A DNA stretch of 64,000 bases from Planctomycetota bacterium. GTDB taxonomy: Bacteria > Planctomycetota > UBA8742 > UBA2392. The DNA lies in contig JAHBYA010000016.1 of NCBI GenBank assembly GCA_019636195.1, positions 40,413 to 104,412 on the forward strand. Reading direction: 5' to 3'. Shown piece after piece: positions 25,491 to 33,205 of this stretch; within the stretch, counting starts at the first letter, position 1, and each line of letters starts with the position of its first letter. Below the pieces are notes generated by a model, which saw nothing but the letters and a program-made list of their open reading frames with translations, had not been told where the DNA came from and did not search any database. The position numbers and the translations under genes were made by a program.

Positions 25491-26543
25491 ATGCGCTATC
25501 TGCCACTGTTGGCCCTTCTGCTTACTGCCTGCGCCACCCACCAGCGGGTTGAGATCCCGTCGCTCGGTAAAGCCCACATCGGCCTGAAGCAGGGCTACAA
25601 AGCCGAGATCATGTCCCAGGGGCTCATGAACCCCAGCCACATCTCGTTTCAGCCGGGCACCGGCCGTCCCACTGTTTGCGACACCGGCAATGGCCGCGTG
25701 CTGCTTCTGCGTGCCGGCGGCTGGGAAGCGATAGATGACTTCAAGACGGAGTACTGGAAGAAGCTGGAAGACGGGCGCAAGTTGTACCAGGTGGGCCCGC
25801 TGGCCACGGCTTGGCTGGACGACACGACGCTGCTGGTAACCGATGCCGGGCAAGCCGACGGCCATGAGACGATTCGCTGGATTCATGTCCCGCACCAGCG
25901 CGTCAACCGCGGCGGCATCTGGGGGTGGATGGACAAGCAGAGCAACAAACTGGAAGCCTTGGCCGACGAGCCGGGCGACTTCGGCGAAGGCAACCTGACC
26001 GGCCTGTGCTTCAGCGACGACCGCAAGACGCTGTACGTGTGCTGCCATGGCAATGACAACCGCACCTGGGTCGCACGGATGGATCTGGCCAGTGGCAAGC
26101 TTGAGCGCTTCCTGTCCGCTGACGACCATGGCATTGCCGTCAACTCACCGATGCAGGCGCGCATGTACAAGGGCAACCTGCTCGTGCTCTATAGTGGCGC
26201 CGGCGGCAAGGATGACGGCATACTGGTGCACTGGGACCTGAAAGCCCGCAAACCGCTGCGCCAGTGGGCACTGCCGGGCCTGACTGACCCGATGGGCTTC
26301 GCACAGATCCCCGGCAAAGACGAGTTTGTTGTCACTGCGAACAACTGGGAGCTGGGCAAGGTCAACCCCGGCAAACTTGCGCGTGTGAAGCTGGGCGAAA
26401 CCGCAAGCATCGAAATCATCGCCGATAAAGTGCCCGGGCCGGTCAACTGCGACTTCGGCCCTGACGGCCGCCTGTGGGTCACCTGCCTCGGCGAGCAGAT
26501 CGACAGCGACAAGGGGCTGGTGCTGGCGATCAGCGGTTTCTGA
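25491..26543 (+). CDS. Putative lipoprotein, beta-propeller-like
   Basis: Lipoprotein of 350 residues; 'MRYLPLLALLLTACATHQ' has a lipobox (LTAC). Repeated short blades ('GRVLLLRAGGWEAIDD', 'TTLLVTDAGQADG', 'KTLYVCCHGNDN', 'FVVTANNWELG', 'GRLWVTCLGEQ') suggest a six- or seven-bladed propeller like SMP-30/gluconolactonase or NHL-like proteins. No metal-binding or catalytic signature could be assigned. ATG 25491 was chosen because it starts the signal sequence and has AAGGA upstream. It is divergent from the DUF1800 gene, sharing a 190-bp intergenic region. Confidence 0.7.
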   Translation: MRYLPLLALLLTACATHQRVEIPSLGKAHIGLKQGYKAEIMSQGLMNPSHISFQPGTGRPTVCDTGNGRVLLLRAGGWEAIDDFKTEYWKKLEDGRKLYQVGPLATAWLDDTTLLVTDAGQADGHETIRWIHVPHQRVNRGGIWGWMDKQSNKLEALADEPGDFGEGNLTGLCFSDDRKTLYVCCHGNDNRTWVARMDLASGKLERFLSADDHGIAVNSPMQARMYKGNLLVLYSGAGGKDDGILVHWDLKARKPLRQWALPGLTDPMGFAQIPGKDEFVVTANNWELGKVNPGKLARVKLGETASIEIIADKVPGPVNCDFGPDGRLWVTCLGEQIDSDKGLVLAISGF

Positions 26544-26708
26544 TCCCTGTGCCGATCGATTAAGCAACGCGACCGAGTCTCGTTTCGATTCCGTTATGCC
26601 GCTTCGCGGCGCAGTTGGCCCTACCAGCCGACGCGGAATACAATTGAGACCGCGATGCTTGAGGACGCCTTTGGGGGCCGGTCGTGAACCTTGGAGGAGG
26701 CCACGACC

Positions 26709-27992
26709 ATGTTGTACCGAATCGCCCTGATTTTCCTGTTGCCTGCCTGCGCCTGGGCGCAGATCACCTATGACCTCTCGCCGGGGTCCGTACCAGTTCC
26801 GTCATGTGAAGTTGCAGCGGGCACAAGCAACGCAATTGCGTTGTCCTGCGAACTAATGAACAACTCGGGTGTGTCCCAGGTTGCCTATCTGAATGAGCTG
26901 CACCTGTCCGTCACCGGCACGGCACAGGGCACAGACGTGACCGCCCTGCATGTCTATCACACGCGAACCTGGAGCGGCGGTGCAACCACGACCCAGTTCG
27001 TCGGCACCTGCACGCTTGCAAACCCTTCCCTGACAGGTTTGACCACCTTGCTTGGCACTTCGCTCCTGAACACCATTGACGTGATCGTGGACTTCAGCCC
27101 GGCAGCGGTTGCCGGGCGCACGCTGCGCATCTCTGTCCAGGCTGTCGGCATCGTCACCAATGGCCACACAATTGTCGGCGCCGATGTGGACGGCGGCCTG
27201 TTGACGATCGGTTCCAACGGGCCGGCCTCGGTGCTGGTGCACCCCCAACCGACCGGCGGCAGCGGCGACTACGTCGGCGACATTGACCCAGCCGGCGAAT
27301 TGCTGACCTACACGCTGCACAACACCGGCGGGCAGACGCTGGACGTTCACTTCGGCCCGACGCTGCTGGCCGCCGGCCAGTCAATCGGCAGTTTCAGCGT
27401 CGTGCTGCAGCCCGCCGCCCAGGTGGCGCCGGGCGGCAGCACCACGTTCTCGTTCATGGTCACGCCGATCAGCACCGGATCGGTGACTTTCAGATTTCGG
27501 ATTGCGGTCAGCGACCCCGTGGCACCAAACTGGGTCAGGACCGTGACTGTGCAGCGCTGGGTTGCGGGCGGACCTGCGCCGCGCCTGGTGGTAGTGGGAC
27601 AACCGCAGGACGGAAACACCAACCAGCCGCTTGGCCCGATTGAGGTGCGGGCATGGAGCGAAAGCGACCACCTGATCGACACTTACAACCAGCCGATCAG
27701 CGTAAGCATCAAGTCCGGCCCGGCGGGCGGCACGCTGGCTGGCCAGACAACGCTGACGCCGGTGGTGGGCATACTGACGTTCGGTCTGTCTTGCACCAAA
27801 GCCGGGACCTATGTGCTGGAGTTCAGCGGCTCGGGCCTGCGTAGCGGGGAAAGCCAGCCGATCGTTGTTTCAGGCGGCGGTGGCGCCAGCGGTGGCGGCG
27901 GCCCGGGCGGCGGCTGTGCAACCGGCGTTGCGGCAAGCCCGTTGGCGCTGGGCCTGTTGCTGCTGTTCCGCCGCAAGCGCGAACGTCGATAG
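26709..27992 (+). CDS. Secreted protein with C-terminal Gly-rich/Cys/TM/Arg sorting-like tail
   Basis: Exported protein of 427 residues, role unknown. Signal peptide 'MLYRIALIFLLPACAWA'. The body is beta-rich with Ig- or cadherin-like strands ('GELLTYTLHNTGGQTLDV', 'GSTTFSFMVTPISTG'). The end is a poly-Gly/Ser linker, 'GGGCATG', a hydrophobic stretch 'PLALGLLLLF' and a basic cluster 'RRKRERR'. That order (Gly-Cys, membrane helix, Arg cluster) resembles MYXO-CTERM and similar protein-sorting tails. The ATG at 26709 has GGAGGAGG about 10 nt upstream. Confidence 0.7.
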   Translation: MLYRIALIFLLPACAWAQITYDLSPGSVPVPSCEVAAGTSNAIALSCELMNNSGVSQVAYLNELHLSVTGTAQGTDVTALHVYHTRTWSGGATTTQFVGTCTLANPSLTGLTTLLGTSLLNTIDVIVDFSPAAVAGRTLRISVQAVGIVTNGHTIVGADVDGGLLTIGSNGPASVLVHPQPTGGSGDYVGDIDPAGELLTYTLHNTGGQTLDVHFGPTLLAAGQSIGSFSVVLQPAAQVAPGGSTTFSFMVTPISTGSVTFRFRIAVSDPVAPNWVRTVTVQRWVAGGPAPRLVVVGQPQDGNTNQPLGPIEVRAWSESDHLIDTYNQPISVSIKSGPAGGTLAGQTTLTPVVGILTFGLSCTKAGTYVLEFSGSGLRSGESQPIVVSGGGGASGGGGPGGGCATGVAASPLALGLLLLFRRKRERR

Positions 27993-28058
27993 CCGCTTGT
28001 TCGCGAACACCGAGGCCGCCTTTGTCGGCTGACCGGAATCTTTCAATCGTTTCAGGTG

Positions 28059-28086
28059 TTGACAGGTCAATGCGGTGTGCTACTTT
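28059..28086 (+). promoter_or_regulatory. Promoter of the Asn leader/tRNA-Asn unit
   Basis: Perfect -35 TTGACA (28059-28064), 16-nt spacer, -10 TACTTT (28081-28086; matches consensus at the three most conserved positions). Transcription would start near 28092, only about 12 nt before the leader peptide ATG. Confidence 0.65.
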
Positions 28087-28103
28087 GCCGCGAGAGGATT
28101 CAG

Positions 28104-28154
28104 ATGCAGCGCAATAACAATAATCGTGCCTTGGCTTGTCGCGGAGCGGCATAG
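28104..28154 (+). CDS. Putative attenuator leader peptide with four Asn codons
   Basis: Sixteen-codon open frame encoding MQRNNNNRALACRGAA. AGAGGA (28093-28098) sits 5 nt before the ATG, a good ribosome binding site. Codons 4-7 are AAT AAC AAT AAT, all Asn. The frame lies between a promoter and an intrinsic terminator, and the next gene is tRNA-Asn(GUU), the tRNA that reads these codons. This is the layout of leader peptides in classical amino-acid attenuators (trp, his, phe, thr), where the ribosome stalls at the regulatory codons when charged tRNA is scarce. The role is inferred; the small size means chance cannot be fully ruled out. Confidence 0.72.
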   Translation: MQRNNNNRALACRGAA

Positions 28155-28191
28155 GTCGATTGTTGTGAAAAGACCTTCAGCGCCCTGCGAC
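28138..28191 (+). promoter_or_regulatory. Candidate antiterminator and competing hairpins
   Basis: 28138-28148 (GTCGCGGAGCG, in the distal half of the leader peptide) can pair with 28181-28191 (CGCCCTGCGAC, the 5' arm of the terminator) at 10 of 11 positions. The same segment can instead fold back: TGCC (28127-28130) with GGCA (28148-28151) and GCTT with GAGC. A ribosome stalled on Asn codons 4-7 would leave 28138-28148 free (antitermination). One at the stop codon (28152-28154) would cover it (termination). Confidence 0.6.
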
Positions 28192-28213
28192 AACGCAGGG
28201 CGCTTGTGTTTTT
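28179..28213 (+). terminator. Attenuator terminator ahead of tRNA-Asn
   Basis: Perfect 11-bp stem AGCGCCCTGCG/CGCAGGGCGCT with loop ACAA, followed by TGTGTTTTT. It ends 11 nt before the tRNA 5' end, leaving no room for a separate tRNA promoter. Confidence 0.8.
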
Positions 28214-28224
28214 GCGCCGGCCAT

Positions 28225-28300
28225 AGGGGTGTGGTGTCAATTGGTAGCACGCCCGGTTGTTACCCGGGAAGTGGGGGTTCGAATCCCTCCGCCCCTGCCA
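28225..28300 (+). tRNA. tRNA-Asn(GUU)
   Basis: Complete cloverleaf: acceptor AGGGGTG/CGCCCCT (one T-G pair), D-arm stem GTGT/GCAC, anticodon stem CCCGG/CCGGG with loop TTGTTAC (anticodon GTT at 28259-28261), T-arm with TTCGAAT loop, discriminator G and encoded CCA. It reads AAU and AAC. Its only visible upstream promoter is at 28059, on the far side of a leader peptide rich in Asn codons and a terminator. Confidence 0.95.
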
Positions 28301-28382
28301 GCGGCACGGACTTCCTCCTCCGCACCAACGTGCATGCGAACACGCGTGCCGCAATTGGCCGGAATCGACCTATACTCGCACC

Positions 28383-29852
28383 ATGCTGCGCGAGCTGTTT
28401 TCGGACAACGCCACCCTTACCTGGACGCTGATCGCCGTTGACTGGACGATCCGGCTGCTGCTGGGCGCGCGCATCATCCTGCGCCGCAGCAGCGTAGGCT
28501 TTACGCTGGCGTGGCTGGCGGTCGTGCTGCTGCTGCCCGTGCTGGGCGCGGTCATTTACCTGCTGCTGGGCGAACGCCGCCTTGGCACGCGCCGTGCCCG
28601 CCGCATCGCCGAGCTGCGCGCGCCCTACGGCCGCTGGCTTGAACAACTCGCCGCCGACTTTCCCGTCAACCATACCCCGGGCGGTCCAGCCGGTTTGATT
28701 CGCCGCCAGGCCCGCGGCGCGGTGGGCATGCCGGTGTTGCCCGGCAATACCCTGGAATTGATTGCAGACGCCAACCGGTTTCTGGATCGTCTGCTTGCCG
28801 ACATTCAGGGCGCCGCCAGCAGTGTGCACCTTGAGTTCTACATCTGGCAGCCCGGCGGGCGCGTGGACGACGTCTGCGACGCATTGGTCAGCGCGCAGAA
28901 GCGCGGCGTCAAGTGCCGCATACTGGTTGACGACGTTGGCGGCTCGCCGCTGCTGGGTTCTGAGCAGCACCAGCGACTGACCGACGCCGGCGTACACGTT
29001 GTGCCCATGCTTGAAGTCGGCGTGGTGCGCACAATGTTCGCGCGGCTTGACCTGCGCAACCACCGCAAGATCGCGGTAATTGACGGCGCGATCGGCTACA
29101 CCGGCAGCCAGAACATGGCCGACCCGCAATTGTTCAAGCAAAGCGAGGGCGTCGGCGAATGGATCGATGCCATGGTGCGCGTAACCGGCCCAGCCGTTGA
29201 AGCGCTGCAAGTGACGCTGCTGGCCGACTGGGAGTTTGAGACCCACGAAGGCGTCGAAAGGAAACCCGAGCAATACGACGTCAAACGCCTGTCCCCTACC
29301 GGCGACGCACTGGTGCAGGTCATTCCGTCCGGCCCGGGGCTGAGCCTGCTGGCGATTCAGGAAATCATTCTTGCTGCCATGTACGCCGCCGAGTCAGAGC
29401 TCGTGCTGACCAGCCCGTACTTCATACCGGACGAAGCGCTGATCAAGGCGCTGCTGTCGGCGGCAGCCCGCGGGGTGGACGTGACATTGATGGTGCCTCG
29501 CTACCCCGACAGCCGCATCGTGAAGTGGGCCGGCGAAAGCTACTTCGAAGAGTTGATGGAAGGCGGAGTGAAGGTGCACCGCTACGAAGGCGGGATGCTG
29601 CACACCAAGGCGATTGTGATTGACCGGCAGATTGCGATGTTCGGCTCGGTCAACCTCGACATGCGCAGCTTTTACCTGAACTACGAGATATCGCTGGTCG
29701 TGTATGACAAGGACTTTGCGTGCAAGTTGCGCGACCTGCAACAGCAATACCTGAAAAGCAGCCAGCAGCTTGACCTTGAACGCTGGATGGCCCGGCCGGC
29801 CCTGCTCAGATTTGCACAACAGACTGCACAACTGCTCAGCCCGTTGCTTTGA
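28383..29852 (+). CDS. Cardiolipin synthase (phospholipase D family)
   Basis: Condenses phosphatidylglycerol into cardiolipin at the inner membrane; 489 residues, the usual length. Two N-terminal membrane segments (about 12-30 and 38-60) precede two HKD motifs: 'NHRKIAVIDGAIGYTGSQN' (His about 227) and 'LHTKAIVIDRQIAMFGSVN' (His about 407). ATG 28383 begins the membrane segment. It starts 82 nt after tRNA-Asn with no terminator visible between, so it could be transcribed from the same attenuated unit. It is one of two phospholipid-synthesis genes in the window (see 49152). Confidence 0.92.
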   Translation: MLRELFSDNATLTWTLIAVDWTIRLLLGARIILRRSSVGFTLAWLAVVLLLPVLGAVIYLLLGERRLGTRRARRIAELRAPYGRWLEQLAADFPVNHTPGGPAGLIRRQARGAVGMPVLPGNTLELIADANRFLDRLLADIQGAASSVHLEFYIWQPGGRVDDVCDALVSAQKRGVKCRILVDDVGGSPLLGSEQHQRLTDAGVHVVPMLEVGVVRTMFARLDLRNHRKIAVIDGAIGYTGSQNMADPQLFKQSEGVGEWIDAMVRVTGPAVEALQVTLLADWEFETHEGVERKPEQYDVKRLSPTGDALVQVIPSGPGLSLLAIQEIILAAMYAAESELVLTSPYFIPDEALIKALLSAAARGVDVTLMVPRYPDSRIVKWAGESYFEELMEGGVKVHRYEGGMLHTKAIVIDRQIAMFGSVNLDMRSFYLNYEISLVVYDKDFACKLRDLQQQYLKSSQQLDLERWMARPALLRFAQQTAQLLSPLL

Positions 29853-29902
29853 TCTCGACCTTGCCCGGTCGTATGCTGGCGCACCTTGCCCCGGAGGCGA
29901 CC

Positions 29903-29935
29903 ATGGAAAGTCACCCGAAGCAACCGATCAACTAG
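29903..29935 (+). CDS. Possible 10-residue upstream peptide
   Basis: Open frame MESHPKQPIN with a strong SD (CGGAGGCGACC directly before the ATG). It stops 15 nt before the ATG of the membrane protein gene at 29951, which has no visible SD of its own. This could couple translation of the two. It is too short to judge from coding bias. Confidence 0.3.
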   Translation: MESHPKQPIN

Positions 29936-29950
29936 CGACCCTACGGCAAC

Positions 29951-30745
29951 ATGCACGCCGGGCCATCCGGCCCGGCAAGCAGCTTTGAAGAAGCCACTCT
30001 GCAACGCGCCCACGCCAAGCTTGCGGCTGTGCGCGGCAACACATCCGGTGACGCACCGGTGGGGTACAATTATGCGGCGGTGATTCCGCTGGCGATTTTG
30101 AGCGCCATACCGGGACTGCTGTTTCTCGTCGGCGCGGTGGCGATGCTGACCGACAAGCAGCCGTCGCCCGGCGGGGCCGCATTCTTCGGGATCGTGGCGA
30201 TCTTCTTCCTGGCCATGCCGGTGCTGGGGTTGCTGACTTCAAAACCGGACTCGCCGAAAAGAGCCCTCAAGCAGTTCTATCGCGACGTGGGCCGCGGCAA
30301 ACATGAACGCGCGTTGAAGCTGGTAACCAACGCGGACAAGGACGGCTTCCAGCGCCGACAGCCGCAAATCGGAAACCTTGGCCAGCCGTCCGGCTACCCG
30401 TTCCAGTTCGCGAACAAGGAGCAGTTTGCCGGTTTCTGGAACGAGTTGTTGCGTACTCACCCCCTGCCCTACTGCTTTGCGCGATTGAGCAACGTTAGCG
30501 TAACAGAACACGGGCCGGACGTTGCGATCGTCGAATACGACCTGACTCTGACCATGAACACGCAACTTTGGTTCATGCTGATCCTGATCGCATGGATCAT
30601 TGCCCTGATCGTTGACCTTGCAACGCGCAAAGTTGTGAAGGTGCGGCTGCGCAAGGTGCTGGTCAAGGTCGGCGATGAATGGAAATTGTTCAACGGAGAG
30701 TGGCAGGGCTACGAAGAAATGGACCTTCGCTGGCTTGGCAACTGA
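29951..30745 (+). CDS. Membrane protein, paralogue of the 11894 gene product
   Basis: Integral membrane protein of 264 residues, function unknown. A soluble N-terminus is followed by hydrophobic segments at about 39-60 and 75-95, then a soluble domain carrying 'KPDSPKRALKQFYRDVGRG', a further hydrophobic helix 'LWFMLILIAWIIALIVDLA' and the ending 'GDEWKLFNGEWQGYEEMDLR'. The 'GEW...DLxWL' ending and the 'PDSPxxAxxxFYR' motif are shared with the product of 11894-12859. No SD is visible before the chosen ATG, but an SD-bearing short frame lies just upstream. Confidence 0.65.
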   Translation: MHAGPSGPASSFEEATLQRAHAKLAAVRGNTSGDAPVGYNYAAVIPLAILSAIPGLLFLVGAVAMLTDKQPSPGGAAFFGIVAIFFLAMPVLGLLTSKPDSPKRALKQFYRDVGRGKHERALKLVTNADKDGFQRRQPQIGNLGQPSGYPFQFANKEQFAGFWNELLRTHPLPYCFARLSNVSVTEHGPDVAIVEYDLTLTMNTQLWFMLILIAWIIALIVDLATRKVVKVRLRKVLVKVGDEWKLFNGEWQGYEEMDLRWLGN

Positions 30746-30766
30746 CCTGCGCCGACAGCGACCCCG

Positions 30767-32797
30767 TTACTCTTCTTCCGATTGCATCTTTCGCGTTGTG
30801 CCCTGTACCAGCTTGCGCAGTTCAATCACCCGCGTCTTGCCCGCCACGTCCTGCGGCAGCTTGCGCGCGAAGATGATGCTGGTGGGCCGCTTCTTCTCCG
30901 GCAGCTTGGCCGCGAGATACCCGCGAATCTCCATCTGCACCGTCTCGGCCTGTGCGTCGTTGGCCGGCAGGCGGCCGTTTTCGGGGCCGCCGGGAAAGGT
31001 GCCGCGTTTCATCACAACCCAGGTCGTGACCTGCGGGCCCTTGCGCGCGTGGTCAATGCCCAGCGTTGCCACGTTCTCAACCTTGCCGTGCGCGAACAGC
31101 AGTTCGTCGATTTCGCGCGGCATCATGCGCTCGCTGCCCAGGTCGATCGCTTCGCCCTTCTTGCCCAGCACGCCGACAAAACCATCGCGGTCCAATCGGC
31201 CGACGTCGCCGGTATGGAACCACCCGCCCGCAAATGCCTGCGGGTTCAGCTTCGGGCGGTGCAGGTACTCCTTCAGCACGTTCTCGCCCCAGATGCAGAT
31301 TTCACCCGGCTCGCCGATCTCCGCGGTCGGGAACACTGCCGGACTCATGCGCAACAGGCCGGTCGGTTGCCAATCGGTCAGCGGCTGCGGCTGCCTTGAC
31401 TCGTCAAGAATCGCCACCTTGTTGCCGACCGGAATCCCCACACTGCCGATGCGCCGCGTGCCGTTGCCGGGGTTCAGCGTCGCGAAGCCCGTGGTCTCCG
31501 CCATGCTGAAGCCTTCAATCACCGGAACCAGGAAACACTTCTCGAAGGCTTTCTGCACAGCCGTCGGCAGCGGGGCGGCGCCGCAGATCACGCGCTCAAG
31601 GCTCGCGATGTCATGACCCCGCGCCAGGCCCTCTTGGCGCGCCTCTTTGTCGTCGCGCTGCGCCAGAGCGCCCGGGCTTTCATGCGCCGCCGGCCATGCC
31701 GCTGTGGCTTTGGCGCGCACCCGGCTGGCCTGTCCGATCTCACGGTCCGCGAGAATGCCCAGCATGCTGGGCACAGCCGAGAGCGTCGTCACGCGGTAGC
31801 GTTCAACCGCCTTCCAGACGCGGCTTACACTGAACTCGCGCGACAGCACCACGCTGCCGCCGGTCAGCAGCGGCAGAAACAACGTCACGATCTGGGCGTT
31901 GGCATGGAACAGCGGCAGCACACTCATGTAGCGCTGCTGCTCGCCCAGTCCCAGCCAGACCGAAAGCCAGCGTGCTGACGTCAAGAACTGCCGGTGCTGC
32001 AAAATCGCGCCGCGCGGCTGATCAAGTTCGTGGCCGGTGTAAACGATCTCGGCTTCGGCCCACCAGCGCGGGTGTTCAAGGGGTATCGGGGCGGCGGATG
32101 CGGCCTCAACGCTGGCATGAAAGTCGAGCACGCGCAGGCCGCTGTCGGCCTTGTGTGTCATTTCTAGCGCGGGGTCCAGGTGATCAGTCACGAACACCGC
32201 GTCCAGCCCCGGCATGGATTGCAGGTCGCCCAGCGCGCCAAGGGTTGCCGCGTCCGTGACCAGGAAGTTCGCGCCGCAGTCTTCAAGGGCAAAGCGCACG
32301 GTGTCGATCGACAGCGCCCGGTTCAAGGGCACCGCGATATAGCCGCCCTTCATGATGCCAAGGAATGCAAACACAAAGTCCGGCGAGTTGGGCGCCAGCA
32401 CAGCCACCCGGGCGCCTGGCAGCGCGCCGGCTTCGCGCAGCATGTTGGCAACGCGCGTGGTGCGCTCGTCTAGGCGTGCAAAGCTGTACTCGCGGCCGTC
32501 GTCTTCGTGAATCAGGAACGCGCGGTCGCCAAACTTCTGAGCCTGGCCTTCAATCAGTGAACGAACATTCTCGTACTCGCTGAAGCGCCGCAACGGCTCC
32601 GTAAATCTGGGCCGAACATTGACAATGCTTGTGCTGGTGCGACGAGTCGGCGGCTTGGCCAGTGGCGCAGTCGCCGCGGCAGACTTTCTTGCGGGCTTGG
32701 CACCTGCCTTCTTGCGGGGTTTGGCCGCGCGTGACTGCGTCGACTTTTTCGGCGCGCCTTTCCTCACGCGCACATTCGGTTTGCCCCTGGCTGCCAT
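30767..32797 (-). CDS. AMP-dependent acyl-CoA synthetase-like protein with degenerate P-loop and basic N-terminal tail
   Basis: ANL-superfamily adenylate-forming enzyme, 676 residues. The first about 50 residues are Lys/Ala/Pro-rich ('KKSTQSRAAKPRKKAGAKPA'), like histone H1 tails. The body has 'VAVLAPNSPDFVFAFLGIMK', 'PLFHANAQIV', 'EGFSMAETTG', 'GWFHTGDVGRLDRDGFVG' and near the end 'VAGKTRVIELRKL', whose Lys matches the catalytic one. However, the A3 P-loop that normally reads YTSGTTGxPKG is 'YTGHELDQPRG', so ATP binding may be altered. About 35 extra residues ('GQASRVRAKATAAWPAAH' region) also sit before 'ICGAAPL'. The substrate is unknown. Confidence 0.8.
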   Translation of the reverse strand: MAARGKPNVRVRKGAPKKSTQSRAAKPRKKAGAKPARKSAAATAPLAKPPTRRTSTSIVNVRPRFTEPLRRFSEYENVRSLIEGQAQKFGDRAFLIHEDDGREYSFARLDERTTRVANMLREAGALPGARVAVLAPNSPDFVFAFLGIMKGGYIAVPLNRALSIDTVRFALEDCGANFLVTDAATLGALGDLQSMPGLDAVFVTDHLDPALEMTHKADSGLRVLDFHASVEAASAAPIPLEHPRWWAEAEIVYTGHELDQPRGAILQHRQFLTSARWLSVWLGLGEQQRYMSVLPLFHANAQIVTLFLPLLTGGSVVLSREFSVSRVWKAVERYRVTTLSAVPSMLGILADREIGQASRVRAKATAAWPAAHESPGALAQRDDKEARQEGLARGHDIASLERVICGAAPLPTAVQKAFEKCFLVPVIEGFSMAETTGFATLNPGNGTRRIGSVGIPVGNKVAILDESRQPQPLTDWQPTGLLRMSPAVFPTAEIGEPGEICIWGENVLKEYLHRPKLNPQAFAGGWFHTGDVGRLDRDGFVGVLGKKGEAIDLGSERMMPREIDELLFAHGKVENVATLGIDHARKGPQVTTWVVMKRGTFPGGPENGRLPANDAQAETVQMEIRGYLAAKLPEKKRPTSIIFARKLPQDVAGKTRVIELRKLVQGTTRKMQSEEE

Positions 32798-33205
32798 GGA
32801 TCCCCCCGCGCGGGGGTCAGGTTAGCGGCGGAAAGGCTATCCTCAAGGCGTGAGGGGTATGTCAGTATCAGCCCTACAGTTCCCCACACGGTTTGTGGAA
32901 AAAATGTCAGTTAGTCCGCTGGGCAGGCTTGATGTAAAGGCTGGACAAACTCGCGGGCCGGAACTGCTCGACAAGCAAATGCAGTAACGAATGTCAACAT
33001 GCACTCTAAGTATAGTTGAGACTAAGCCTTAGGGTCTGTCAGTTTGGATACACTTTATAATTTACGATATGTAAAACACGCTCGCACTTAACCTCAATTT
33101 CATCAAAATCTTGGGTGCCAAAACCTGCAAGCTTTGTGGATAAACAGTTCAGTTCTGAATGGCTGCGCCACCGCGACCCGCGCCGCCAAGCCTTTCCTGA
33201 GTTGT
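32798..33205. other. AT-richer intergenic region with DnaA-box-like sites
   Basis: 408 bp without a gene, visibly lower in GC than its surroundings. It holds a perfect DnaA box (TGTGGATAA at 33135-33143, complement of TTATCCACA), a close variant TGTGGAAAA at 32894-32902 and a weaker TTCCCCACA at 32880-32888. An AT-rich core (TTTATAATTTACGATATG, 33054-33071) contains a perfect TATAAT. It may be an origin-like or regulatory region, or hold the promoter of the minus-strand ligase gene. No small RNA or ORF was recognised. Confidence 0.4.
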
